A stretch of DNA of 64,000 nucleotides from Dyadobacter chenwenxiniae (GTDB taxonomy: Bacteria > Bacteroidota > Bacteroidia > Cytophagales > Spirosomataceae). Position 1 is the stretch's first letter; each line of letters starts with the position of its first letter. Location of the stretch: NCBI RefSeq assembly GCF_022869785.1, contig NZ_CP094997.1:2604001-2668000 (forward strand), written 5' to 3'. The notes below the pieces were generated by a model. That model had not been told where the DNA came from. It did not search any database and was given only the letters and a program-made list of their open reading frames with translations. The translations under genes were made by a program, and so were the position numbers. Shown here one piece after another: positions 18,472 to 28,845 of the stretch.

Positions 18472-19869
18472 ATGTTTTCTTCTAAAAACAATCTTTTCCT
18501 TACTATTATTTTTTGTTCCCTGACCACATTTTGCACAGCTCAAATTAAGTCGTTGAATGGCAAGGAAATTTTGCCAACAGCAATAGACGCCTTCCTGAAA
18601 AAGGAAATGGCGGCCGGGAGTATTCCCGGGCTATCGATCGCTATCATCAATAATGGCAAGGTAGTTTACAGCCGCGAAATGGGGCTCGCCGACATTGAAC
18701 AACAAACAAAGGTGACTCGTCAAACGCTTTTTGAAGCGGCATCTTTAACCAAATCAGTTTTTGCCTATTATGTGCTCAAGCAGGTAGAGAAAGGATTGAT
18801 AGCACTGGACACCCCTTTATATAAATACATGCCATATCCCGATATCGCTTACGATGAGCGGTACAAACTGATAACAGCGCGAATGGCACTTAGTCATACA
18901 ACAGGCTTCCCAAACTGGCGCGATGATGAAGTTCCAGACTCACTAAGCACCAAGGTTAAAAAAGGCAGTCTGTACTTGAACTTTCGACCGGGCACCCAGG
19001 TGAGCTATTCAGGAGAAGGATTTCAATATTTGGCTAAAACAATCGCCCATCTATTAAACACTAACCTGAGGGGCTTGGGAGAGATCATGAATAAAGAGGT
19101 TTGCACATCACTGGGAATGACAAATTCCACTTTAATAAGAAACAATTATGTTGACCAGTTCAAGGCGAGCGGATATTTGCGCAATGACGATGGTTCCAAC
19201 TGGAAGGGTGATTTTGAAACTTTTGATGAGCTTAATGCCGCAGCAAGTTTACGTTCAAATGCGCCAGAGTTTGCTAAATTCATGATTGCGCTAATAAATA
19301 ATAAGGGGTTGAAAAAACAATCTATGAATGAAATGTTGAAAGATCAGGCGTATGATGATCCTCCATCACATACAGCGGCAAAAGGGTTAGGTGTGTTTAT
19401 CCATCATACATCAGCCGGTGACCGCATTTCGCATAACGGGAACAATCAAATTTTTAATGCTGATTACATCATGTATCCTGATAAAAAGAGTGGCTTCGTC
19501 ATCTTTATTAACAACAACATGGAGGAGCACATCATGCAACATCTCGAATATTTTTTTAAACATGGTCAAGAATATCCGGTAAAGGATGCTGATATCCTTA
19601 TTGATGTAAATAGTTACGTTGGCGAATATAAGAGTTCAGATCCAACAACACCTAATTTCGTTTTTCTTACGGAAAAGGGAAAGTTATTTCTGTATGTTAA
19701 GAATAATCACAAACGAAAATATGAGCTCCACCCTGCCGCAAAAGATGACTTCTTTCTTAATGAGGTCATTGCCAAGTTGGTTTTCATAAGGGATAAAAAT
19801 GGGATGATAATCGGTTTTGAAAAAGAACAGCAATCTTTTTATAACGAAAAGTTTCAAAAAATAGATTAG
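18472..19869 (+). CDS. secreted serine hydrolase, class C beta-lactamase-like
   Basis: This 465-residue protein has a signal peptide (cleavage near CTAQ at residue 24). It carries Ser91-Leu-Thr-Lys94 as SxxK and Tyr179-Ser-Gly181 in place of YxN; the third residue is Gly, which argues against classic beta-lactamase activity and for an esterase or peptidase-like role. ALSHTTGFPNW near residue 139 is the family's SHTSG block. The C-terminal 100 residues form a small extra domain. A secreted S41 peptidase follows after 83 bp on the same strand. Confidence 0.88.
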   Translation: MFSSKNNLFLTIIFCSLTTFCTAQIKSLNGKEILPTAIDAFLKKEMAAGSIPGLSIAIINNGKVVYSREMGLADIEQQTKVTRQTLFEAASLTKSVFAYYVLKQVEKGLIALDTPLYKYMPYPDIAYDERYKLITARMALSHTTGFPNWRDDEVPDSLSTKVKKGSLYLNFRPGTQVSYSGEGFQYLAKTIAHLLNTNLRGLGEIMNKEVCTSLGMTNSTLIRNNYVDQFKASGYLRNDDGSNWKGDFETFDELNAAASLRSNAPEFAKFMIALINNKGLKKQSMNEMLKDQAYDDPPSHTAAKGLGVFIHHTSAGDRISHNGNNQIFNADYIMYPDKKSGFVIFINNNMEEHIMQHLEYFFKHGQEYPVKDADILIDVNSYVGEYKSSDPTTPNFVFLTEKGKLFLYVKNNHKRKYELHPAAKDDFFLNEVIAKLVFIRDKNGMIIGFEKEQQSFYNEKFQKID

Positions 19870-19952
19870 TTTATCTTCCAGCATTGACAGCGCATTAGCT
19901 TCTCTGAATTGCAAGCCCTATGTAAAGGCATTTCCGAAAATATGAACCAATT

Positions 19953-21431
19953 ATGCCTTATTGTATTACTTTTTTGATTGCATTTTGTTTTTGCAACCCG
20001 GTTAAAGCACAAAACAGGAAACCTACCTACAATCCACCACCAATAGCGCTTAGAAAGCTTAATGAAGGGCAGCTTAAGGCGGATTTTGGCACATTAGAGC
20101 ATGCGCTTGTCGAAACATATGGCGGTATCTACCGTCTGAGCGATAGCATTCATGTCCAAAAAAGGTTCGATAAATATCGCAGACAGTTAGCGATCATAAA
20201 TGACCAGGCTGACTTTATTTCACTATTGACAACGTTAATTGCCAGTTTCAGGGAAGGCCACATGAAGGTGGAATATGATGATGAGACCAACAATCTTTTA
20301 AAGACCTCGAAACTTTTCCCCTTCACTATTATGGTAGAGAATGAGAAATTGAGAGTGCTTTATAATGAAACTGCGGAAGACCAGTCAATTACCCCAGGCA
20401 TGGAGATTCTAAGCATTAACGGCCATCAGTCTGGGTCGCTTATTAAGGCAATGATACCGCATATTTCAGCTGATGGATATGGCTATTCACACCGGAACAA
20501 ACGGCTCGCTGATAATTTTTCTCAAAACCTGTGGCTATATTTTGGTCAGCAGGACCGGTTTAATATAAAAGCAAAAAACAGCACGGGTAAGGTGATCATT
20601 ACTAACGTAGTAGGGGTAACCGACGCGCACCGTCAAATCAATAGACTTTCAATTGTTAACCTGCAAGTGAGAAAAGGTGTTACCCAATTTGAAGGTCGGG
20701 GTCCAAACGTATCTTTAAGCTTTACAAATGAAGGTAAAACTGCTAACCTGCGGATTCAGGGATTCAAAGGAAAAGAATTTGAAAATGAGTTGGATAGTGT
20801 TTTTAGAATTGTTGATCAAAAAAATACTAAGACACTGATACTTGATCTGCGCAGCAATGGTGGAGGTGAGGATGTTTATGGCGCAGCACTTGTTTCGCAT
20901 CTTACATCAGCACCTTTCAGATATTTTAGAAAAATACAAATGCGGACAATTAAACCTTCATTTGGTGGGTGGAGCCATGATCTGCTTAATATACTAGACA
21001 CAGGCACAGTTACAGACCCTGTCGATCGACATCTTCTTACCGGTGCAATAAAAGCCGGTATTAATATACAACAACCATCTTCAATAAATTTCAAGGGGAA
21101 ATTGTTCGTTTTGACAGATGGTTATACCTTCTCTACCGCCGCAGATGCTGCCGCTGTGATCAGGCAGATCACTACCGCGATCTTCATTGGGGAAGAAACA
21201 GGTGGAGGCGCGGAAGGGAATACTTCGGGCATATTTTTACAAGCTAAACTGCCCAATTCTGGATTGAAGGTAATAATACCTTCCCTATGCTATTGGAATG
21301 CAGTTACCGTCCGTAAAAAAAATAGGGGTGTTTTGCCCGATCATCCTTTAATAAACAGCGTAACTGATATATTAGAAAGCAACGATAGGCAATGGAAGTA
21401 TGCCGCTGCATTAGCCTTAGAATCTGATTAA
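19953..21431 (+). CDS. S41 family (C-terminal processing-type) serine peptidase
   Basis: This 492-residue protein has a signal peptide at the N-terminus (cleavage near PVKAQ). A PDZ-like middle contains ITPGMEILSINGH. The S41 core contains TLILDLRSNGGGEDVYG, and the catalytic Ser394 lies in TDGYTFSTAADAA, with GEETGGGAEGN after it. Proteins of this type hydrolyse peptides in the periplasm. It is probably co-transcribed with the upstream serine hydrolase. The start may lie a few codons upstream or downstream. Confidence 0.9.
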   Translation: MPYCITFLIAFCFCNPVKAQNRKPTYNPPPIALRKLNEGQLKADFGTLEHALVETYGGIYRLSDSIHVQKRFDKYRRQLAIINDQADFISLLTTLIASFREGHMKVEYDDETNNLLKTSKLFPFTIMVENEKLRVLYNETAEDQSITPGMEILSINGHQSGSLIKAMIPHISADGYGYSHRNKRLADNFSQNLWLYFGQQDRFNIKAKNSTGKVIITNVVGVTDAHRQINRLSIVNLQVRKGVTQFEGRGPNVSLSFTNEGKTANLRIQGFKGKEFENELDSVFRIVDQKNTKTLILDLRSNGGGEDVYGAALVSHLTSAPFRYFRKIQMRTIKPSFGGWSHDLLNILDTGTVTDPVDRHLLTGAIKAGINIQQPSSINFKGKLFVLTDGYTFSTAADAAAVIRQITTAIFIGEETGGGAEGNTSGIFLQAKLPNSGLKVIIPSLCYWNAVTVRKKNRGVLPDHPLINSVTDILESNDRQWKYAAALALESD

Positions 21432-21736
21432 TGATGATCCATGAACCCCTATCATTTCCAACCTAAACATTGACAATACTCAAAACAATGCAACGGGATT
21501 GGCATGGTCACAAATCTCATTAGGAAGAGCTTGATCAAACCCCTGTTACTTTTCGTTCAATCTTTTAATATAACCCCTATTTACAGAAAAATACAGACTT
21601 CAATTGCTCAATGATGAGATGGAATACGATAGCAAAAATTGTTTTGCAAACGAACCCGTGGCGCTTTTCTCACTTTCTTTTAGTTTTAACCCTAATTTAT
21701 ATTAAATTGGCAATTTTCAATTCTTTTTAAACTAAC
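21432..21736. other. AT-rich spacer
   Basis: I find no gene or hairpin of note between the S41 peptidase and the broken small gene at 21737. Confidence 0.35.
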
Positions 21737-22008
21737 ATGACAAATAAAGATAAGTTTTTAGCAGGGTATCATTTTACTATAAATGAAGACTTGGCACAGT
21801 TTGAGTACTACTATGACGATCAGCATGATGAAGGGCAAGGGATGATATTTCATTATAGAGGGGAAAATTTTTAGTGAGACAGATAGGTATGGCTATACCT
21901 GGCAATGAAAGCTTTACAGTTGTTATAAAAGGATTATTGGTTGGTCACCAAGAAACAATATTTTATTCAGATTTAACTTTTAAATCCCAAAAGATTAAAG
22001 GTAAGTGA
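21737..22008 (+). pseudogene. small unknown gene with a one-base frameshift
   Basis: ATG at 21737 begins MTNKDKFLAGYHFTINEDLA and runs 45 codons to a stop directly after a TTTTT run (21868-21872). One extra T there would continue the frame as LVRQIGMAIPGNESFTVVIK for a further 45 codons to TGA at 22006. Together they make a protein of about 90 residues that I do not recognise. The break is either a real inactivating deletion or a homopolymer sequencing error. Confidence 0.5.
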
Positions 22009-22180
22009 TTTGTTTTCAGTAAAAATTATTATCGTAACCAGTACTTATCGGTTATGGGTCAAATCAGGTGACGTTAGAAAAAGAAGTCATTACAATTAAT
22101 AAATGATATTCCAATTAAATATAATGATGTCAAGATCAGATCATTGACATAAAAGAATATATTTCCATTTAATCAAATCC

Positions 22181-23251
22181 ATGATGTTAAAAAAAATTAT
22201 GTTTGGATGTCTTTTAGTAGTTACAGGTTGCAAAACCAATGATCCTACACCTGATAAAGATTTCGTTTTGAAATTTATAAAAGAAAATCCTGGACGGTCA
22301 AGTATTAAGTTAGTGAGAAATGATACGCTATTTGCGTTGCACAACGGTGATAAAATGATGCCTTTAGCAAGTACGGCCAAAATTATTCTGGCGATTGAGT
22401 ATGCAAGACAGGCCGCTGCCGGAGAAATTAATGCAGCTGAAATGGTTCCTGTCGCTGACTTAGAAAAGTTTAATGTTTCCGGCACGGATGGCGGTGCCCA
22501 CGTAAACTGGCTTTCAGCCGTTTCTACAAAAATAATAAATCAAAAAATAAGTATTAGGGAAATCTCCAAGGGAATGATCCAGTTTAGCTCAAATGCTAAC
22601 CAGGAATGGCTGCTTGCGAAACTCGGACCCGAAAAAGTGGAAGCTGAGCTAAAAAATTTAGGAGTTAAAAATCATGATAAAGTGTTTTATCTGGCTTCAT
22701 CACTCTTTGTGGGCAAGGAGGCATTTCCGGGTTTAAAGGGTAAGTCGCTTGCCGAAAAGCTTCGTGGCATGAGCAATTCTGAATATTTAATTTTTATCAA
22801 TTTGATTCATAAAAAATTGCTTGCAGATCCATCATACAAGTCTGATATAGGAGACTTTGGTATGGATGTTCAAAAAGTTTGGTCAGACCGACTGACTGGT
22901 TCTACTGTAACTGAGTATGCAGGCATTTTGAAAAAAATCAATGACCGGAAATTTTTCAGTATGGAAGAGCAGAAGTACCTGGATGAAGTAATGGAGTACC
23001 TATTGGAGAATCCTGCTAATTCGGATGTATTTGAACATATTGGAATAAAGGGAGGTTCAACTCTATTTGTTCTGACAAAGGCAGTTTATGCTACTGACAA
23101 AAAAGGAAACAATGTTGAGTTTGCTTACTTCTTCAATGATCTTTCGAATGAAGAAAATAGTCGTTTGCAGGTTGGTATGAATTATTTTGATCAGAATATT
23201 TTATTAAAGCCAACGTTTGTGCAAGAAGTTAAGGAACAAATTTACAATTGA
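22181..23251 (+). CDS. class A beta-lactamase-like serine hydrolase lipoprotein
   Basis: This 356-residue protein has a lipobox VTGC (Cys17). The active-site motifs of the class A beta-lactamase/PBP fold are present: Ser64-Thr-Ala-Lys67 (SxxK), Ser136-Ser-Asn138 (SxN) and Lys290-Gly-Gly292 in the K(S/T)G position. The Ser/Thr in the third motif is replaced by Gly, so beta-lactam hydrolysis is uncertain and a DD-peptidase or esterase role is possible. It is anchored by lipid, probably facing the periplasm. It does not overlap its neighbours and seems to be a single gene. Confidence 0.85.
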   Translation: MMLKKIMFGCLLVVTGCKTNDPTPDKDFVLKFIKENPGRSSIKLVRNDTLFALHNGDKMMPLASTAKIILAIEYARQAAAGEINAAEMVPVADLEKFNVSGTDGGAHVNWLSAVSTKIINQKISIREISKGMIQFSSNANQEWLLAKLGPEKVEAELKNLGVKNHDKVFYLASSLFVGKEAFPGLKGKSLAEKLRGMSNSEYLIFINLIHKKLLADPSYKSDIGDFGMDVQKVWSDRLTGSTVTEYAGILKKINDRKFFSMEEQKYLDEVMEYLLENPANSDVFEHIGIKGGSTLFVLTKAVYATDKKGNNVEFAYFFNDLSNEENSRLQVGMNYFDQNILLKPTFVQEVKEQIYN

Positions 23252-23520
23252 ATTGAGAAGATAATTTGTGCTCAACTGCTGGATACAGAACCAAAAGAGA
23301 CTTAACAAAAGTTAGTGAGAATTCAGATGCCGATATATTTAATAGAGATATGATCGTCTCGTTATTAGTGTATTATAATTTAGAAATGCAGTAATCTATT
23401 CTCATTTTTTTGCAAGAATTTTAAATATCCTCATTCACTTCTATCAATTATTCCAATGTCTACTAGCATAAAAAAATAGCTTTTCAAAAGTAAAGTAGCT
23501 TTGCAAAAAAATTAGATAAA

Positions 23521-23712
23521 ATGTCAGAAATGAAAATTTTATTAATGGCATTGGTCACCCTTGTATTCGTTGCTTCTTGTAAAAAAACGAACGACCCAAC
23601 ACCTCCGTTTGCAGAAACAAAAATTGATTTGACCACCCACAAACTAACATCGTTTTCTGCAATAACAAGCACCAAGTATTTAGTTGTTTTTGAATCCGGA
23701 TTAGGCAACTGA
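23521..23712 (+). pseudogene. N-terminal fragment of a lipoprotein alpha/beta hydrolase
   Basis: The 63-residue frame has a lipobox VASC (Cys20) and ends KYLVVFESGLGN before TGA. This motif is the start of the hydrolase core in alpha/beta hydrolases that continue with the oxyanion and GxSxG segments, none of which is present. The KTNDPTP after the lipobox echoes the lipoprotein at 22181. It is most likely the 5' stub of a deleted gene, though a genuine 63-residue lipoprotein cannot be excluded. Confidence 0.5.
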
Positions 23713-23750
23713 GGTGGATCCAAAAGAGGCACACATTTTTGGATCCACCT
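23712..23750 (+). terminator. perfect 14-bp inverted repeat after the stub gene
   Basis: AGGTGGATCCAAAA (23712-23725) pairs perfectly with TTTTGGATCCACCT (23737-23750) across 11 bases. It begins on the stop codon of the stub gene. It is a likely terminator, though the T tract is poor (AATTTATAAT), so it could also be a recombination scar. Confidence 0.5.
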
Positions 23751-23934
23751 AATTTATAATGTGGTAATAAAAAATAATAAAAATGCCCTCCATCTTTAAA
23801 GTAGAAAAAGGACTTTGGCTTTTTGGTTCATTTTACAGTCTCTAGCCATCCGTTTAGATAGCTATGTTTAGGAATAATTTGTTCTTGATCTATTGGTCAC
23901 CATTAACAAAGGTGTCGGTAGAATACTATAATGA

Positions 23935-24669
23935 TTATTTAGTTTTCTTGATTATTATAGTATGAGCTGAAATATTTAATGGGGGTCCCCCGCCGTTAAG
24001 CTTAGCCTCAATTTTTCGGGTTCCGCCTACCTGTTTTAATAATTCCCGATTCTGAAAGCCTAAATCAAATTCCGATTCTACATTACCTGCTGTAACAATC
24101 AGGTTTGCAGTAACCTTTGAATCATGTGGCAAAATAACTTCCACAAGTCTCCCGGCAGACTCGATGGTACTTGGCTTGATCTGAGACAAAGACGAATATT
24201 CAACAGAGACATCTGATGCCATACTTGATGCCTGCACCGGACCCGCTATTTCCATTAAGATTATCCTTGAAACCCATGATTTGGCTACTACGGAACCACT
24301 AATATTTGAAATCCGAATCAGCTTAGGAGCACGAAATTCTTCTTGAAAGGATAAAGAGCATGTTTTTGGCACTCTAATAACATAGGAGGCTGCCGCTTCT
24401 GACATCTTTTTAATATCTAAAAGATTTTCTGAAACCTCTACGTTTAGGCCAGTACCGCTCTCTCCGAGAAGATTTTTGTCGGCCTCAACAAAGTTCGACG
24501 CAGTAATAGTTACACTATCTTCATTAGTACCTATAATTTCAACATCACTGTTGTTAAGTGAAATATTTATTTGACGAGCACTTGAAGACTTGAACGGAAA
24601 GGTATGAACCTGGGCAATAGCTCCCAGAGAGAGACAAAGAGGAATTAGCAATGAGATAAAGTTTTTCAT
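23935..24669 (-). CDS. secreted DUF4097-like protein
   Basis: This 244-residue protein has a signal peptide (MKNFISLLIPLCLSLGAIAQ). Repeated beta-strand motifs such as ISLNNSDVEIIGTNEDSVTI, NISGSVVAKS and TIESAGRLVEVILP are the pattern of DUF4097/putative adhesin beta-solenoid proteins. The function is unknown; such proteins are often encoded beside ECF sigma/anti-sigma genes. It follows the outer-membrane receptor gene by 166 bp on the same strand and may be a member of that regulon. Confidence 0.7.
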   Translation of the reverse strand: MKNFISLLIPLCLSLGAIAQVHTFPFKSSSARQINISLNNSDVEIIGTNEDSVTITASNFVEADKNLLGESGTGLNVEVSENLLDIKKMSEAAASYVIRVPKTCSLSFQEEFRAPKLIRISNISGSVVAKSWVSRIILMEIAGPVQASSMASDVSVEYSSLSQIKPSTIESAGRLVEVILPHDSKVTANLIVTAGNVESEFDLGFQNRELLKQVGGTRKIEAKLNGGGPPLNISAHTIIIKKTK

Positions 24670-24835
24670 AATGTAAGTTGAAGTGAATTTAATTTAAAAG
24701 CGCAGGCATTTCTAATGCGTTAATGCTATGTTCACCTGTGCTTCGTATTGCCGTGCATTTGCACAAAGGGTTCAAGCAATTCCTTCTAATACAATGGCGA
24801 TGATAATTTTCATATTAAAAGCCTTTTATGTTTAA

Positions 24836-27604
24836 TTAATTGCCGGGTAATGATGGGGGGGAAACGTTTGAGGTATCGTCATTTTTAACCGACTTTTTGT
24901 TCTTTTTCACAGCAGCACCACGCAGTTTCCCAAAACTATAGTTTAAATAAATGTTGAACCTGCGATAAACAATATCCTGCTGTATAACCTGCTTATAATG
25001 CGGATCTGAATAATTGATTTTGTAATTAAGATATCTTAAATAAGGGTTACTTACCGTACCTCGGATGGTAAGTTTTTTATTGAATAAGCTTTTAGCCAGG
25101 CTAAAGGAAGTATAATAATATGGACTAAAAGTTGATTGCAAGGCTATTCCCGTTTGACTGTAGTACTGAAACTCAAAGCCCGCTTTCCAGTCATGATCCG
25201 TTTTGTAACTCAGGTTAATGTTGGTGCTACCGAACATTGCGTTTTTAATATAGTTCAGCCCATCAATCATCCCGGTCAGATGTACCCGACTGATCTCCGC
25301 AAAAGCATTCAGGTTTAGGCGCTGGCTAAGCGGATAATTAACGCTTATGTAACCCGAGAGCGTAGCGTTTTTGCCCAAATTGCTGTAAGTGTTATTAAGT
25401 ACTCCGTCTGCTCCTGATAGGCTTATGTATTGTAAAGAGTTGTTAGAAAAAGTGTAACCTAAGCCCGCATTAAGAGAGCCACTGCCGGACGCACTATAAC
25501 CGAAACTGAAGGTATGGTTTAACTCTGGCCGCAGATTGGGGTTGCCATAGCTAATAGAAAAGGGATTTTGCCGGTCGATAAAAGGGTTTAGCTGCTTAAT
25601 GCCCGGCCTACTGATCCGTTCGGTGTATCCCCAATTAAGACTTGTTGATTTGGAAAGCTTTTTTTGAACGGCAATGGCAGGAACTATCCGGTTATAATTG
25701 GGAATATTCACGATACCAACTGATGAAAAGTCAGCCTTCATCGAAGTCATCTCCCATCTTGCTCCTGCCTTAATTGTCCAGGAATCCAGCTTAAATTGGT
25801 AGGAGTTATAAGCTGCGTAAATGTCCTGATCGTAATTAAAACCGTTTGCTGAGCTGTTGTCTGTATTAACAAAGGTGGTTACATAATCACTGAAGTTATG
25901 CCGGAGAATACTTTTAATACCTGCCTCTATGTCCACACGCTTTAGAGGGTGGGTATAGTCCAGTTGTAAGGTGTGTTCTTTAGTGCCTGAAATGTTTTCC
26001 TGGTTATAATCGTCAATATTCGAATTTACCTGCTGAGATGCGGTAAACAGGTTAAGCCGGTTGTAGTCGATATCGCTATACCGATAGGAAAACGAGAGCA
26101 GTTGCGTTTTCTTTCTCTTAAAACCCCTTTGGTAATCTACGCCCAGGTCATACCCATGTTGGGTGTTACGAGCGTCCTCGTCTGATTGATAGCTGCTGTT
26201 CGTGTTGTCTATTTGGCGGGTGAAACTGCTGCCCCGGCGGTGGTTGAGACCATTAGCATAGTTAACAATCGCGGAAATCAGGTTCAGGCTGTCTAGCTCA
26301 TAACTATACTGGGAATAAACAATGCTTTGATGATTAATGGTATGGGCCCTACCCTTCTGGTCAATGGTGGAATTAACCGGGCTAATGTTTTGCCGGGAGA
26401 TAGAAAAAGGCGTTTGCGGGGTATTGTTGACGTTATAGCCTCCTGATACAGACATGGCAAATTTGCCGCTTTTAAACGTGACATTTGCATAGTTGCGTGG
26501 CCCGTTGGGGAACTTATACTGAAAGCCGAGATTAGCACTATAACCATCGAGTTTTTTTCTAACGGTGATCACGTTGATGATGCCCGCTAATCCCTCACTA
26601 TCATATTTCGCGGGCGGAATAGTGATGACTTCAATACTGGCTATACTGCTTGCCGGCATCACCCTAAAAATATCCGCAGGGCTATTTGCAACTAATGATG
26701 ACGTACGGCCATCTATGAGTACCTTAAAGCTCGAACTGCCTTTTACTTTGATATCGCCGTCGGCATTAACCGATACCAACGGGACCTTAGCCAACATATC
26801 CAGGACAGTGCTGGTTTTATTATCCGGATCGCCCTGCACATTGTAAACCAGCCGGTCCACTTCCTGCTTAACCAGTGGTGATTTGCCAGCAATAACCACC
26901 TCTTTTAGTAGCTTCGGATCGGGTTCCAAATAAACTTCCGGCAGGGTAACTTCACCGCCATCGGCAACCGGGGCCCGGTATACGTGATAGCCCAACAATG
27001 CTATCCTGATGATATGCGGTGAGTTATCCTGAGTGCTGATCTGGAAACGACCGGTAGAATCGGTAAGAGCTTGCCCTACCAATTGCAGATCAATACTGCG
27101 TAATAGCTCTACCCGGACATCACGTAGTGGTTGCTGATTGTCCATCGCCAATACCCTGCCGCTGATCCCAATTTTTGCGTTGGGCAATTGCCCGTTAGCT
27201 TCTATCAGGATATTTTGATCTATCTGCCTAAAGCCAAAGCCCGTATTACGCAGTAACTCGAAAAGCGTCCGTTCAATGGTACGTCGAACCGGCGCCAGGT
27301 TCAGTCTGTCTATCTTATCTATATCTGCCTTACGATAGAAAAAGCGCAGCGTGGTTTGCTGTTCGATCTGTTTAAACGCGTCTGTTAACTCCTGTTGTTT
27401 CAGTCTTACGGTCACCTTTTCAACGGTCATATCCTGGCCATGTGTTGGCACTGCCAACAATAACTGTAGCGTGGCAAGGAGTAAGGCGGTAATAAGGAAA
27501 CTGACGCGCATGAATTGTATTAAGTTTAATCGGTATTGCTGTGATTTACTAAAAGGGGGAGCATAATACATCCCCTCATCCTGCATTTTTGCAGAAATTT
27601 CCAT
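24836..27604 (-). CDS. TonB-dependent receptor-like outer membrane protein with STN domain
   Basis: This is a 922-residue protein. After a signal/anchor region (residues about 30-57) comes an STN (secretin/TonB short N-terminal) domain around 60-115, containing QELTDAFKQIEQQTTLRFFY. A carboxypeptidase-regulatory-like domain follows around 145-225, then a plug-like region (VKEVVIAGKSPLVKQ-type) and a long beta-barrel of the OMP_b-brl_3 type to the C-terminus. The STN domain signals to the FecR anti-sigma encoded directly upstream. No SusD partner is present, which fits peptide, metal-chelate or other ligands better than glycans. The substrate is unknown. Confidence 0.9.
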   Translation of the reverse strand: MEISAKMQDEGMYYAPPFSKSQQYRLNLIQFMRVSFLITALLLATLQLLLAVPTHGQDMTVEKVTVRLKQQELTDAFKQIEQQTTLRFFYRKADIDKIDRLNLAPVRRTIERTLFELLRNTGFGFRQIDQNILIEANGQLPNAKIGISGRVLAMDNQQPLRDVRVELLRSIDLQLVGQALTDSTGRFQISTQDNSPHIIRIALLGYHVYRAPVADGGEVTLPEVYLEPDPKLLKEVVIAGKSPLVKQEVDRLVYNVQGDPDNKTSTVLDMLAKVPLVSVNADGDIKVKGSSSFKVLIDGRTSSLVANSPADIFRVMPASSIASIEVITIPPAKYDSEGLAGIINVITVRKKLDGYSANLGFQYKFPNGPRNYANVTFKSGKFAMSVSGGYNVNNTPQTPFSISRQNISPVNSTIDQKGRAHTINHQSIVYSQYSYELDSLNLISAIVNYANGLNHRRGSSFTRQIDNTNSSYQSDEDARNTQHGYDLGVDYQRGFKRKKTQLLSFSYRYSDIDYNRLNLFTASQQVNSNIDDYNQENISGTKEHTLQLDYTHPLKRVDIEAGIKSILRHNFSDYVTTFVNTDNSSANGFNYDQDIYAAYNSYQFKLDSWTIKAGARWEMTSMKADFSSVGIVNIPNYNRIVPAIAVQKKLSKSTSLNWGYTERISRPGIKQLNPFIDRQNPFSISYGNPNLRPELNHTFSFGYSASGSGSLNAGLGYTFSNNSLQYISLSGADGVLNNTYSNLGKNATLSGYISVNYPLSQRLNLNAFAEISRVHLTGMIDGLNYIKNAMFGSTNINLSYKTDHDWKAGFEFQYYSQTGIALQSTFSPYYYTSFSLAKSLFNKKLTIRGTVSNPYLRYLNYKINYSDPHYKQVIQQDIVYRRFNIYLNYSFGKLRGAAVKKNKKSVKNDDTSNVSPPSLPGN

Positions 27605-27769
27605 ACTTTTAAATGTTTTAAGTGATTACCAAATGATTTAAAGCTCCGGTTCTCCGGAAACCTGTAAGCTGATAGCCGTCGGCTTGCAGGTTCTATTTTT
27701 ACTGTTTAGACTACCTTGAGTATAAATCAGCCTTTCTTTATTATTTTATTTCTCGTCCATTTATTATCG

Positions 27770-28756
27770 TTAATTACATCCGGCTCCATTAATCATAATG
27801 CTGCCGTCTGCTTTACTTTGATAGGTAGCGTCGTTAAAAGCGCAGATCACCTTTAATATTTTATCCAGTTTTTCACCTTTAAGGGCTGTACCTGTAAACC
27901 GGCAGTTTTTCACTTTATCATTGCCGAAATTTATTTTAACATTAAAGTGTTGCTCTAACTGCGAGGCTGCTTCGGCAAAAGTAATGTCCTCAAAATGCAG
28001 TTCGCTTTTCTGCCAGGCAATAGCCTGTTTGGCATCTACTTCAGTTTGAGTAGCCATACTATTCAATATGTTAAAGCTGATCTGTTGATTAGGCGTGAGG
28101 ATTCCTAATTGCTTATTCCCGTTAGCGACACTTACCTTTCCCCGGATTACAGTTACTTTAATGGTATGGCTGATTTTATCCTCCTTAATATCAAAAGCCG
28201 TCCCCAAAACAGTAGTCACTACTTTTCCTGTATGTATAATAAAGGGTTTGTCTGCAATATGTTTAATATCGAAATATGCCTCACCGGAAAGATAAACCTC
28301 TCTTGTTTTACCATTAAATTGTGGGGGATATTTTAGTTGAGAACTGGCATTAACCCAAACTTTACTTCCATCGGCTAAGGTGATTTGCTTTTGTTGATTT
28401 AAGGAAACTGTTAACGCGGTTAACTGTACAGGATGCAGACGATTTTGCAAGGCAGGCCACTCCAGGTACAGCGTAGAACAAATAGCTAACACTGCTGCGA
28501 CGGCAGCAAGGCGCCGCCATAAATGCTCGCGTTGCGGCATAACAACTACTTTGGGTTCGTTAGCCTTGATGCTATCCTGTATCTTGCCAAATACATCTGC
28601 TAGCCATTGATCCTTCCGGCTTTGATTAAAATACTGCCATTCGGAACGGGGATTATTGTTTTCCTCCAGCCAGCTTTCCACCAATCCATTTTCTTCCTTT
28701 GAAGTTTCGCCTTTCAGGTAACGATCCAATAAGGTTTCTATAATATTTCGGTCCAT
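27770..28756 (-). CDS. FecR family anti-sigma factor
   Basis: This is a 328-residue protein. A cytoplasmic N-terminal part (MDRNIIETLLDRYLKGETSK) binds the sigma factor. A single transmembrane helix near residues 88-105 is followed by a periplasmic FecR domain (LADGSKVWVNASSQLKYPPQ and GEAYFDIKH). A C-terminal DUF4974-like segment (FEDITFAEAASQLEQHFNVK) ends the protein. It sits between its sigma factor and the receptor, the usual order of such cell-surface signalling systems. Confidence 0.94.
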   Translation of the reverse strand: MDRNIIETLLDRYLKGETSKEENGLVESWLEENNNPRSEWQYFNQSRKDQWLADVFGKIQDSIKANEPKVVVMPQREHLWRRLAAVAAVLAICSTLYLEWPALQNRLHPVQLTALTVSLNQQKQITLADGSKVWVNASSQLKYPPQFNGKTREVYLSGEAYFDIKHIADKPFIIHTGKVVTTVLGTAFDIKEDKISHTIKVTVIRGKVSVANGNKQLGILTPNQQISFNILNSMATQTEVDAKQAIAWQKSELHFEDITFAEAASQLEQHFNVKINFGNDKVKNCRFTGTALKGEKLDKILKVICAFNDATYQSKADGSIMINGAGCN

Positions 28757-28845
28757 CTTTATAGAAATTTAACAGTAGTCGTATGAACTACCATTTAGTA
28801 CTATAAGAAAATGAAATATTATTTAATTAAGGAGTAAACAGCGGC

